Shown here in pieces: positions 11,213 through 19,635 of a DNA stretch of 64,000 nucleotides. Numbering within the stretch: position 1 is the stretch's first letter; the number at the start of each line of letters is the position of its first letter. The stretch lies in the NCBI RefSeq assembly GCF_000710775.1, contig NZ_JOJP01000001.1:3278744-3342743 (forward strand), given 5' to 3'. The notes under the pieces were generated by a model. It was given only the letters and a program-made list of their open reading frames with translations. It was not told where the DNA came from and searched no databases. The DNA is from Endozoicomonas elysicola. GTDB lineage: Bacteria > Pseudomonadota > Gammaproteobacteria > Pseudomonadales > Endozoicomonadaceae. The position numbers and the translations under genes are program-made.

Positions 11213-11238
11213 ATATGGGCAGAGAATAGAATTTCAAG
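11213..11238 (-). promoter_or_regulatory. Sigma-32 heat-shock promoter of htpG
   Basis: On the minus strand, CTTGAAA is followed after 12 bases by CCCATAT, preceded by G. This nearly matches the sigma-32 consensus CTTGAAA-N(11-15)-CCCCATNT. Predicted transcription would start about 45 bases before the htpG ATG. Confidence 0.75.
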
Positions 11239-11354
11239 CCTCCAAACAGCCATAAGCGGAATATACAACTCACTCCAGAGTATGAAAATCGCTACAGAGC
11301 CTGAAATAACCGCACTTGCACAGTAAGAAGCACAGCTCAAAATTAAGACAAAAA

Positions 11355-12071
11355 TCAGGAAAAATCGTCAGGAAGATTGTAACCGGCCAGTACTTTTAGC
11401 ACCTTGGAATGGAACTCCCGGCTGTACAGAATCACCACCACCAGAATTGCTGAGGCCATCAGAAGCTTTGGATCGATAAACCAGCTCAAGGTTGCCAGCG
11501 CAAAATAATACGCTCGAAGGCCAAAGTTAAAATGTTTAGCCGCAAGCGTCATTATAAAACCAGAAGCTTTTGCATAATGGAGCTGCTCTGATGACTTATG
11601 CTCAACTTCCCGGTAAAGCGGTGCACTCCCCATAACAACACACCCGAAGTTATAGAGCCGCAGACTCCAAGTGAATTCGAAAAATGAATAGACAAAAATA
11701 ATCACCATCACCAGCATTTTCAACTCCCATAACTCACGGGTTGTGGTACTGACAAATGGTATGGTTGAAAGAACACCAACAGCCTCTTCAGATGCAGCAA
11801 TTCCGGTAATCAAACCCGCCAGAACAAGAATCGATGTGGAGGCGAAAAAGCTGACGCTGGCTCTAAGGCTGCTCAGTAAACTGGCGTCGGATGTCCGATT
11901 TTCTCTGGCTATAATCCGAACCATCCAGTCCTGTCTGTATCGAGCCAGAACACTGGAAAGACAGACGGCATTGCCCGCTTTATAACTGGCATAACACGTG
12001 TAACCAATCCAGCTGGTCAACAATGTTGCCAAAGCCAGCCAGTCCTGGAAACTACCCGCACTTAAAAACAT
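11355..12071 (-). CDS. DUF599 family membrane protein
   Basis: 238-residue inner-membrane protein with about four long hydrophobic spans (around residues 10-30, 70-95, 110-135, 185-215). The arrangement, including the HFNFGLRAYYFALA segment near 175, fits the DUF599 family. Function is not known. It follows htpG's upstream region on the same strand but is separately spaced and need not be co-regulated. Confidence 0.75.
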   Translation of the reverse strand: MFLSAGSFQDWLALATLLTSWIGYTCYASYKAGNAVCLSSVLARYRQDWMVRIIARENRTSDASLLSSLRASVSFFASTSILVLAGLITGIAASEEAVGVLSTIPFVSTTTRELWELKMLVMVIIFVYSFFEFTWSLRLYNFGCVVMGSAPLYREVEHKSSEQLHYAKASGFIMTLAAKHFNFGLRAYYFALATLSWFIDPKLLMASAILVVVILYSREFHSKVLKVLAGYNLPDDFS

Positions 12072-12450
12072 TGGGATCCCGCCTTTTCCATATTTGTCTC
12101 AAACTCTTCCCGGACCTTCCGGCACATCAGTGGATTTACCGGAAGAATGGCGCAGTTTGCCTGCCGGAGCTGTTTTTATTGCTCATTACTCTGACCGATT
12201 ACCTAACAGGGCATTCCAGATACAACATTATGAGTATTAACAGCATTTTTATAATTAAAGGCTGTTTTCATCTGATGCCCAATTGATGCAAAATGCACCT
12301 CTGATGGTTATTTAATATAGCCCAGTGCATTATTCTAGCCTGCAATACCATTTCCGCCTTCTCACATGGAGAGCAATAAAGCCTCATCAATGAAGGGGAA
12401 AGCGACATTATATTTCTGCCATTCATTATAGGATGGTTGTTGGAGAATCG
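12072..12450. other. Intergenic region, divergent genes
   Basis: About 380 bases between the minus-strand DUF599 gene and the next plus-strand gene. It presumably holds both promoters. I see no gene or distinct repeat. Confidence 0.4.
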
Positions 12451-12849
12451 ATGACGGAAACGCAATATCTATTGGGCTGGGCTGCTTACCTGACAGGAGC
12501 AATCGGCTGTCTGCTAAGCCTTTGGTTTATCATCCGTAAGTGGCATCCGAGACTTAAACGCCCGTTAATGATGATTTTTGCTGTTCTTTTTTTCCTGCCC
12601 GGAACCATTTACCCCGAGCAGGATTTCCTCGGCCCTGCGTTCCTGGTCAGCTTATTTGATGGCTTAAGCCTGGGTGTTGATGCCATGTGGCGCAGTGGTC
12701 AGGCCGTTGCTTTAACAGCCGGCGTTGCTGCCATGGTGGGACTATTACTGCCCGTTAGCAAAACCAAAGCCAGTAATGGCAAAAAAAAGACGCAGAAAAC
12801 CAAAAGAAACGATAGCTCTCAACGTCAAAGAAAAGAGCCCACCTGTTGA
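12451..12849 (+). CDS. Small membrane protein upstream of amidotransferase
   Basis: 132 residues with two or three hydrophobic spans (about residues 8-28, 40-57, 88-105) and a strongly basic, hydrophilic C-terminal tail rich in Lys and Ser. I recall similar small membrane proteins beside YafJ-type amidotransferases in pseudomonads, but no function. GGAG eight bases before the ATG at 12451 favours this start over an open ATG 18 bases upstream. Confidence 0.65.
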   Translation: MTETQYLLGWAAYLTGAIGCLLSLWFIIRKWHPRLKRPLMMIFAVLFFLPGTIYPEQDFLGPAFLVSLFDGLSLGVDAMWRSGQAVALTAGVAAMVGLLLPVSKTKASNGKKKTQKTKRNDSSQRQRKEPTC

Positions 12850-12971
12850 AAAACTGTAGCAATAAGGAAAGTACTCTACTCCACCTTTTTATATACCACT
12901 TTCTTATATAGAAAGAGTGGAGCAATGTATTTTTCACCAAACTATGCAACCTAACGACGACTATTAAGCGC

Positions 12972-13739
12972 ATGTGTGAACTTCTCGGAATGAGTGCCAA
13001 CACTCCAACAGACATTGTTTTCAGCTTTAGCGGTCTGATGCAACGTGGGGGTAAGACAGGGCCCCATAGCGATGGCTGGGGTATTGCCTTCTATGAAGGT
13101 AAAGGGTTAAGGGAGTTTCGCGATCCGAGCCCCAGCTGCGATTCTGAAATCGCCAACCTGGTTTGTCGCTACCCGATTAAAAGTAACATTGTCGTCAGCC
13201 ATATTCGACAAGCCAATGCCGGTAGAATTGCCCTGGAAAACACCCATCCATTCACGCGGGAGCTTTGGGGAAAGTACTGGACTTTCGCGCACAATGGCCA
13301 GTTAAAAGGCATCAAGAAATATCCATTGAAACATTATTTTCCAGTGGGTACTACAGACAGTGAACATGCTTTTTGCTGGATCATGGATCAGATCAGGGAG
13401 CGCTTCCCCAGACCACCAAAGCGGACAAGCACGATCCAGAAGTTTATTCAGAAACTCTGCGATCAACTCTGGGAGCTTGGTGTATTTAATATGTTGTTGA
13501 CCGACTCCCGCTATTTGTTTTGCTACTGCAGCACACGGTTGAACTGGATTACCCGAAGAGCCCCTTTTGATCAGGCCAGTCTGAAAGATGCCGATATCAC
13601 TATAGATTTTGCCAAAGAAACCACTGAGAACGACGTGGTTACGGTCGTTGCTACTGACCCTTTAACTATCGATGAAACCTGGCAAGCGATGAATCCTGGC
13701 GAAATGGTCATGTTTGATCAGGGGGAACTGTGTAAATAG
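12972..13739 (+). CDS. Class II glutamine amidotransferase, YafJ type
   Basis: 255-residue Ntn-hydrolase-fold protein. It starts MCELLGMSA, so after Met removal Cys2 would be the nucleophile that releases ammonia from glutamine. Other family blocks are GPHSDGWGIAFYEG, VVSHIRQANAG, FAHNGQLKG and TDSEHAF. The acceptor reaction of YafJ proteins is not established. It follows the small membrane protein by 122 bases on the same strand. Confidence 0.85.
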   Translation: MCELLGMSANTPTDIVFSFSGLMQRGGKTGPHSDGWGIAFYEGKGLREFRDPSPSCDSEIANLVCRYPIKSNIVVSHIRQANAGRIALENTHPFTRELWGKYWTFAHNGQLKGIKKYPLKHYFPVGTTDSEHAFCWIMDQIRERFPRPPKRTSTIQKFIQKLCDQLWELGVFNMLLTDSRYLFCYCSTRLNWITRRAPFDQASLKDADITIDFAKETTENDVVTVVATDPLTIDETWQAMNPGEMVMFDQGELCK

Positions 13740-13800
13740 CATCATAAAACCAGCCCTAATTGCATTCTGTACAGTATGGATGAGGGCTAACCTTCAAAGA

Positions 13801-14298
13801 TTAACTCCAGTAAACGTCCATACTTTTCTCTTTAACCTCTCCACGACAAACAGGGCACTCTTTTAGTTCTTCTGCACACCCGCCACAGACCACCAAATGA
13901 TGGCATTTGGCAAACACTACATTTCTATCATTTTCCATACAGACCGTACACTCTAGCTGGCTTGATTTCTCCTCGAGTTTCCTGGTCAGAACAGCATTTT
14001 CTGCTCTCAGTTTTTCAACCTCTATTCTGAGCCCTTCCATCTCTGCAACCGAAGTAGTAGTTTGTACTCTTGGTAATGAAGCACTGTATGAATCTTCATC
14101 CTTATTATGCGGTGTAACATGCAACATTACACCGTCTTTCAACCCATAAACACCCAAAATGTCTTTCACATTACTATTCTTTTGACAAATCAGCGTTATT
14201 CCAGCTCCAAGGGAGAGGCTTCGAATATGTTTATTACAACAACTTAAAGCATCAACCCCCTTTTCATCATATATTTCTGATGCCGCGGGAGGAATCAT
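13801..14298 (-). CDS. RING-finger protein, IAP-type (possible E3 ubiquitin ligase effector)
   Basis: 165 residues. The C-terminal 50 form a textbook C3HC4 RING: Cys117-x2-Cys120-x11-Cys132-x1-His134-x3-Cys138-x2-Cys141-x6-Cys148-x2-Cys151. The spacing and residues such as FAKCHHLVVCGGCAEELKEC closely resemble RINGs of animal IAP proteins. A probable coiled coil (about 83-116) precedes it; residues 1-75 are unrecognised. RING domains recruit E2 enzymes in eukaryotes. In a bacterium this suggests a host-directed effector, which is inference. The ATG lies two bases after the stop of the upstream gene, so translation is probably coupled. No secretion signal is visible. Confidence 0.8.
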   Translation of the reverse strand: MIPPAASEIYDEKGVDALSCCNKHIRSLSLGAGITLICQKNSNVKDILGVYGLKDGVMLHVTPHNKDEDSYSASLPRVQTTTSVAEMEGLRIEVEKLRAENAVLTRKLEEKSSQLECTVCMENDRNVVFAKCHHLVVCGGCAEELKECPVCRGEVKEKSMDVYWS

Positions 14299-14300
14299 GA

Positions 14301-15044
14301 CTACATGTGGTGAAGGTTCCCCTCCTGACGCACCTTCGGATTCAGCTTTGCTGCAGCATGTAGATATTGGTCATTAAGGCTTTCAGTAGTGGTTACTTTC
14401 TCATCCAACGGAAACAAAATTACCGTTTCAATTTTCAAACGGTTTTCAGGCAAGTTCAATAAAATCACCTGATTTAACTTTTCAGGCATCCCTCTTCCTG
14501 CCTGATCAAGCATTTGTGATAAATCAAACTCGCAGTCTTTCAATAAAGCAGAGGCAGTTTCTAAGGCTTTCCCAGTTCTGTTATGCCAATTCAATGCATT
14601 GCTGCAGGGCAATATCAACACTCTTTTATCAGAGCCAGTTTTATTGCCAAGCACACTCTTCAGCCCACCTTCAATAATGGTGAGTGTGTCCGGTCTGGTT
14701 AGCTGAGCCAGAGGCTCTGAAGGTGCCTGCACACGAGCCAAAAAATTTTCAACATCCTGCTCTCTGACATATCGACTACTGATGTCCACAGAGTGATATC
14801 GAAAATAATCCAACAGAAAACCTGTCTTTTTTGTGAATTTTTTCCCAGTGTGGCTAATGACTACTTTCTCACTTTTTCCATCAATGCCATACAACACACC
14901 CTGACCTTTATAGTCCTGATATTTATCGGATAACTGATGACAGAGACCAGGAGATAAAACACTAAAGTCCATAATAACAAGAACACCTTTAGAATCATTT
15001 AACCACACCTGGAAAAAACGAGGGATTCCAACGCAAACTCTCAT
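14301..15044 (-). CDS. Hypothetical protein coupled to RING-finger gene
   Basis: 247 residues if read from the first ATG; an internal ATG at 14972 (MDFSVLSPG...) with AAAGG further upstream is an equally good start and would give 223 residues. No family recognised, no signal peptide or membrane span. Its stop is two bases before the RING gene's ATG, so the two form one transcription unit and may act together. The next plus-strand gene begins about 165 bases away, in divergent orientation. Confidence 0.6.
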   Translation of the reverse strand: MRVCVGIPRFFQVWLNDSKGVLVIMDFSVLSPGLCHQLSDKYQDYKGQGVLYGIDGKSEKVVISHTGKKFTKKTGFLLDYFRYHSVDISSRYVREQDVENFLARVQAPSEPLAQLTRPDTLTIIEGGLKSVLGNKTGSDKRVLILPCSNALNWHNRTGKALETASALLKDCEFDLSQMLDQAGRGMPEKLNQVILLNLPENRLKIETVILFPLDEKVTTTESLNDQYLHAAAKLNPKVRQEGNLHHM

Positions 15045-15208
15045 CTCTTTAAGACATTATTATTGATCTCAGGTTCCATAACTCAGCGATACAAACTGTA
15101 GATTTGATACAAGTTGCGACAATTTCACTAACTTTCCGCTATATCCTCAAGCTAACCAATCGATATAATCACGCCATTTCAATATTTTCTAATAGAGACC
15201 TCCCGGCC

Positions 15209-16348
15209 ATGACAGTAAGACCTTTCTATACACAGCCAGGGGTGGTGATAGCTCCATTACTACCGGCCATATCCAAAGCACTTTTACTGATTGTTTTCAG
15301 TTCAATAACAACATTATCGATAGCTTCACAAAAAGGACAGGCCCCTAAGGTGACTGCGTTCCCGGTAATGGAAACCACGCTGCAGCAGAAACTCACAGCA
15401 TTGGGTAATCTCACTGCCAACCAATCCGTCGATATTACGCCACAGATCAATGGCCGCATTGTAGGACTCAGTCTGACCGATGGCGGGAACATCAAATATG
15501 GAGAACGGCTGGTTGAGCTGGATGATCGCGAGCAGTCGGCCATTGTTGCTCAGGCGCGCATCGCTTATGAAGATGCTCAACGTCAACTGGAGTATATGGA
15601 GACCCTGATTAAGCGAAAAGCAATCTCGGTTGATGAGCTCAAAGCACAGCGAGCTACGGTTGATCGTCTTGAAGCCGCTCTTTTGGCAGAACTCGCCATT
15701 CTGGATTACTACACGCTGGAAGCACCTTTCGGAGGAACCCTGAGCTTTCATGAACTCAGTGTTGGCGCACTGATTAATGCAGGAACGGTCATTACTACGC
15801 TGGATGATCTCAGTGCCATGAAACTAACATTCGATCTGCCGGAAAGCAGCCTCAGCCATGTAAGCAAGGGGGCCCGAATAACAGCAACCACCGATGCCTG
15901 GCCCGATAAAACCTTCACAGGCACGATCGACAGCATCAGCCCTCGGATTGACCCTGCCAATCTGACCTTTCAGGTTCGTGCCGTTCTTGAAAATCCACAA
16001 GCACAGCTTCGTCCCGGCATGCTGATGCGCACCTCTATTGAACGCCCGGGCGAGCAGCAACTGGTCGTTCCTTCCCGCAGTATCCTGTTTGATGGCAATC
16101 GACGTTTTGTTTTTGTTATTGACGAGCAAAGTAAGGTTGAACGCCGGCTCATTACTACCGGGCAGACCGTTGACGAATACATTGTGGTTCTGTCTGGACT
16201 CAGTGCTGGAGAAATGGTCGTCAATGAAGGTGCGGTTAAAGTCACCGATGGACGTCAGGTGAAAGTGATGACAGAGGATCAACCCACCCTCTCTTCCTCT
16301 TTCTCATCAACAGCCGGAAAGCCTATGGCTACTGATGGAATCCTCTGA
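15209..16348 (+). CDS. RND efflux periplasmic adaptor (membrane fusion protein)
   Basis: 379-residue HlyD/AcrA-type adaptor linking an inner-membrane RND pump to an outer-membrane channel. After an N-terminal hydrophobic segment (about residues 20-38) come the split biotinyl-lipoyl halves (ITPQINGRIVGLSLTDGGNIKYG and YYTLEAPFGGTLS), a helical hairpin between them and beta-barrel sequence (FQVRAVLENPQAQLRPGMLMR). An open frame extends to 15104, but the ATG at 15209 gives a normal export signal. The pump gene starts two bases after the stop. Confidence 0.85.
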   Translation: MTVRPFYTQPGVVIAPLLPAISKALLLIVFSSITTLSIASQKGQAPKVTAFPVMETTLQQKLTALGNLTANQSVDITPQINGRIVGLSLTDGGNIKYGERLVELDDREQSAIVAQARIAYEDAQRQLEYMETLIKRKAISVDELKAQRATVDRLEAALLAELAILDYYTLEAPFGGTLSFHELSVGALINAGTVITTLDDLSAMKLTFDLPESSLSHVSKGARITATTDAWPDKTFTGTIDSISPRIDPANLTFQVRAVLENPQAQLRPGMLMRTSIERPGEQQLVVPSRSILFDGNRRFVFVIDEQSKVERRLITTGQTVDEYIVVLSGLSAGEMVVNEGAVKVTDGRQVKVMTEDQPTLSSSFSSTAGKPMATDGIL

Positions 16349-16350
16349 CC

Positions 16351-19300
16351 ATGATACTCTCTGATTTATCCATCAAACGCCCGGTATTTGCAACGGTCGT
16401 CAGCCTGCTACTAATTACGTTTGGTGTCGTCTGTTTCACCATGCTGCCAGTCCGTGAACTGCCAGATATTACGCCTCCTACCGTCATGATCTATACGGGT
16501 TATGATGGGGCTTCTGCTGAAGTTATAGAAAGCAAAATCACCAATGTCATTGAAGATCAGCTGGGCGGTATTGAAGGCGTTCGTTTTATCGAAAGCACCA
16601 GCCGTAATGGCACCTCACGTATCAATATTGAGTTTTCTCCCGACCGGGATATGGAAACTGCGGCGAATGATGTCCGCGAAGCGATGTCCCGGGTTATCTG
16701 GCGCTTACCAGACGAAGCTGAGTCACCCATTGTCTGGAAGAATGATGGCAGTGGTGAGACCATTCTCAATATCAGTCTGCAAAGTGACACACTGTCGCTG
16801 ATAGAGCTGACGGACTATGCAGAACGTACTCTTCAAGACCGCCTCTCTCTCGTTGATGGTGTCAGTTCCGTTGATGTGATGGGTGCCAGAGAATACGTCA
16901 TGCGCATTGAGCTTGATGCAGAAGCCATGGCGGCCCGGCAAATCACCACCAGTGATGTTCGCAGTGCCCTGCGCCGCGATAACGTTGAGCTTCCTGCAGG
17001 AGAAATGACAGACACTCTCAGAACATTGCCTGTTCGAGTGAACCGGGACTATAACACCATTAATGATTTTCGCCGCTTGCTCATTCGTCAGGATGGCAGC
17101 AGTAAAATCTATCTGGAAGATATCGCCTCGATTCGTACCGAAGCCAAAGAAATTGAGACCCTGGCAAAAGCCAATGGACGTAATGTACTGAGCCTGGGTA
17201 TTGTCCCACTTTCTCAGGCTAACCCACTTGAAGTCATCCAGAATGTGAAAGATGAAGTAGAAGCTTTCACGCCCTTCCTTCCGGAAGGCACGTATATGAC
17301 CACCACCCGGGACTCTTCTATTTATATCCAGTCTGCCATTGATGAGGTATACGCTACGCTGGGCATGACCATTGCCCTGGTTATTCTGGTACTTTATATC
17401 TTTCTTGGTAATGCCCGGGCTACATTAATTCCGGCAGTCACCGTACCGGTTTCATTAATCAGTGCCTTTATTGTCATTCACCTGCTAGGGTACTCCATTA
17501 ACCTGCTGACTCTGCTGGCGCTGGTACTGGCCATCGGATTGGTGGTAGACGATGCGATTGTCGTTCTGGAAAACATCCACCAGCATCTGGAACGTGGCGA
17601 GCCGCCGCTGGTCGCCGCCTGGAAAGGCGCCCGTGAGGTCAGTTTTGCCGTAATAGCAACTACGGTTGTTCTGGTCATGACCTTTGTCCCCATCGTGTTT
17701 ATGGAAGGCTCTGTCGGCAGACTGTTTTCCGAGTATGCCATGACACTGGTTGGTGCGGTCGTCTTCTCCAGTCTGATTGCCTTGACCCTTTCACCCATGA
17801 TGAGTTCTCAGCTGTTGAAGCTGAATGTTAAACCCTCAAAAGCCAGTCAACTGATCGAAAAAACACATCAGCGCCTGACCAATCTCTACCGGAACGCATT
17901 GTCACAACTGCTGATATTCCGGTGGGCTGGCCTGGTTTTGCTACTGGCTTCGCTGGGTATTACCGCACTGCTTTATCCGATGATTCCCCAGACGTTCACT
18001 CCTTCTGAAGACCGGGGAGAATTCATTGTTATTGTTAAAGGACCTGAAGGTGCCAATTTTGACAGCATGGAAGAGAGCATGCTGAAACTGGAATCCAAAC
18101 TTCTGCCCCATCTGGGCCAGGGTGTTTTGAAATACCTTTTTGTCCGCTCCCCAGGCTGGGGTGGTAACAGTGGTAGTAATTCCGGCATCCTGATTGGCAC
18201 CCTGGAAGACTGGGATGATCGTAATGTCAGTGCTGCTGAGGTAATGGGTCAGGTAAGGCAGCTGATGGCAGGCATTCCCAATGTCCGTGCCATTCCAGTG
18301 ATGCGCTCCACCATCGGCGGTCGCTCTGAGGCACCGATACAGTATGTACTCGGTGGAGGGTCATTTGATCAACTGGTCGAGTGGGCAGATATCATTGCAG
18401 AAAAGGCCCGTGAAAATCCGGGACTTCGAGATGTCGATATCGACTTCAACCAGAACCAACCCCAGCTTGAAATCACCATTGACCGGGACCGTGCTCAGGA
18501 GCTGGGGGTTTCTGCAGAAGAAATCGGCGCAACACTGGAAACCATGCTGGGAGGTGTCACAGATACCACCTTTATGGAGCGTGGTGAAGAATATGATGTA
18601 TTCCTTCGGGCCAAGGAAGAGGCCTTTACCAGCGCGCTGGATCTGGCCTCATTGTATGTTCGCTCTCATACTACCGGTTCATTGATAAGACTTGATAACC
18701 TGGTCACGGTAGAAGAAGTGGGCAAAGCCGCCATGCTTAAACACTATAACCGTAATCGGGCTATCACGATTTCTGCCAGCCTCGAGGGTAACTACTCCAT
18801 CGGTGAAGCATTGGCGTATCTTGACCAGCAGGTCGTCGACCTACTGCCACCAGAAGCCATAGTAAACTATAAAGGCGAATCACTGGATTACCGCTCCAAC
18901 CAGAGCGCTATCTTCTTTGTTTTTGCCATGGCAATGCTGGTTGTTTACCTGGTACTGGCTGCACAGTTTGAAAGCTTTGTTCACCCACTAATAGTGATGC
19001 TTACCGTACCTCTTGGCATTTCCGGTGCCCTGTTCGGCCTTTACATAAGCGGTGAAACACTGAATATCTTCAGTCAGCTGGCCATGATCATGTTGATCGG
19101 GCTCTCTGCCAAGAACGGTATTCTAATAGTGGAGTTTATAAACCAGCTCAGGGATCAGGGGATGGCCTTTGACGAGGCAGTACTGGAAGCCTCAGCCTTA
19201 CGACTGAGGCCTATATTGATGACTGCGTTAACCACTGTGGTCGGTGCCATTCCTCTGCTGCTGGCAACGGGTGCTGGTTCAGAGTTCCGATTCTCCATAG

Positions 19301-19440
19301 GTGTTGTTGTCTTTGCCGGGGTGACTGTCTCAAGCCTGTTAACACTGTTTGTGGTGCCATCCATGTATGCACTGGTGGCAAGGAAGACGACGTCCCCTGA
19401 TCATGTTTCAAGGAAGCTACAAGAACTAATGAACAGCTAA
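16351..19440 (+). CDS. RND efflux pump, inner-membrane permease (AcrB/MexF-like)
   Basis: 1029-residue proton-driven exporter of the HAE1-type RND family. It shows the N-terminal membrane helix, a first porter half, helices with the proton-relay segment LVLAIGLVVDDAIVVLENI (Asp pair near residue 402), a second porter half and a final helix bundle (MLIGLSAKNGILIVEF near 915). Near-complete coupling to the adaptor gene indicates an operon. No outer-membrane factor gene is nearby, so it probably uses a shared TolC-like channel. Substrate cannot be read from sequence. Confidence 0.93.
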   Translation: MILSDLSIKRPVFATVVSLLLITFGVVCFTMLPVRELPDITPPTVMIYTGYDGASAEVIESKITNVIEDQLGGIEGVRFIESTSRNGTSRINIEFSPDRDMETAANDVREAMSRVIWRLPDEAESPIVWKNDGSGETILNISLQSDTLSLIELTDYAERTLQDRLSLVDGVSSVDVMGAREYVMRIELDAEAMAARQITTSDVRSALRRDNVELPAGEMTDTLRTLPVRVNRDYNTINDFRRLLIRQDGSSKIYLEDIASIRTEAKEIETLAKANGRNVLSLGIVPLSQANPLEVIQNVKDEVEAFTPFLPEGTYMTTTRDSSIYIQSAIDEVYATLGMTIALVILVLYIFLGNARATLIPAVTVPVSLISAFIVIHLLGYSINLLTLLALVLAIGLVVDDAIVVLENIHQHLERGEPPLVAAWKGAREVSFAVIATTVVLVMTFVPIVFMEGSVGRLFSEYAMTLVGAVVFSSLIALTLSPMMSSQLLKLNVKPSKASQLIEKTHQRLTNLYRNALSQLLIFRWAGLVLLLASLGITALLYPMIPQTFTPSEDRGEFIVIVKGPEGANFDSMEESMLKLESKLLPHLGQGVLKYLFVRSPGWGGNSGSNSGILIGTLEDWDDRNVSAAEVMGQVRQLMAGIPNVRAIPVMRSTIGGRSEAPIQYVLGGGSFDQLVEWADIIAEKARENPGLRDVDIDFNQNQPQLEITIDRDRAQELGVSAEEIGATLETMLGGVTDTTFMERGEEYDVFLRAKEEAFTSALDLASLYVRSHTTGSLIRLDNLVTVEEVGKAAMLKHYNRNRAITISASLEGNYSIGEALAYLDQQVVDLLPPEAIVNYKGESLDYRSNQSAIFFVFAMAMLVVYLVLAAQFESFVHPLIVMLTVPLGISGALFGLYISGETLNIFSQLAMIMLIGLSAKNGILIVEFINQLRDQGMAFDEAVLEASALRLRPILMTALTTVVGAIPLLLATGAGSEFRFSIGVVVFAGVTVSSLLTLFVVPSMYALVARKTTSPDHVSRKLQELMNS

Positions 19441-19465
19441 CAACATCATATCTCTTTAACCCTGC

Positions 19466-19505
19466 GGGATATTAACATTCCTCTATATGGACTTGTTAAT
19501 ATCCC
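19466..19505. repeat. 12-bp perfect inverted repeat after the RND operon
   Basis: GGGATATTAACA and TGTTAATATCCC are exact reverse complements separated by 16 bases, beginning 26 bases after the pump gene. No T-run follows. It may be a terminator-like hairpin or an operator for the next gene. Confidence 0.5.
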
Positions 19506-19635
19506 AGAGATTAAACCCAATATTTTAAACCTAAATTGAGTAACTCAAAATAGAAGCTATGATATAGACGAATTATTTCTATCGACATCTGTCGGATTTC
19601 TATAGTTACAACTCTAATAAATTGAGAACTTCAAT

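Noticed and set aside
12895-12923. Imperfect hairpin CCACTTTCT...AGAAAGAGTGG before the amidotransferase gene
   Set aside because: The stem has a two-base bulge and no T-run, so neither terminator nor operator is convincing.
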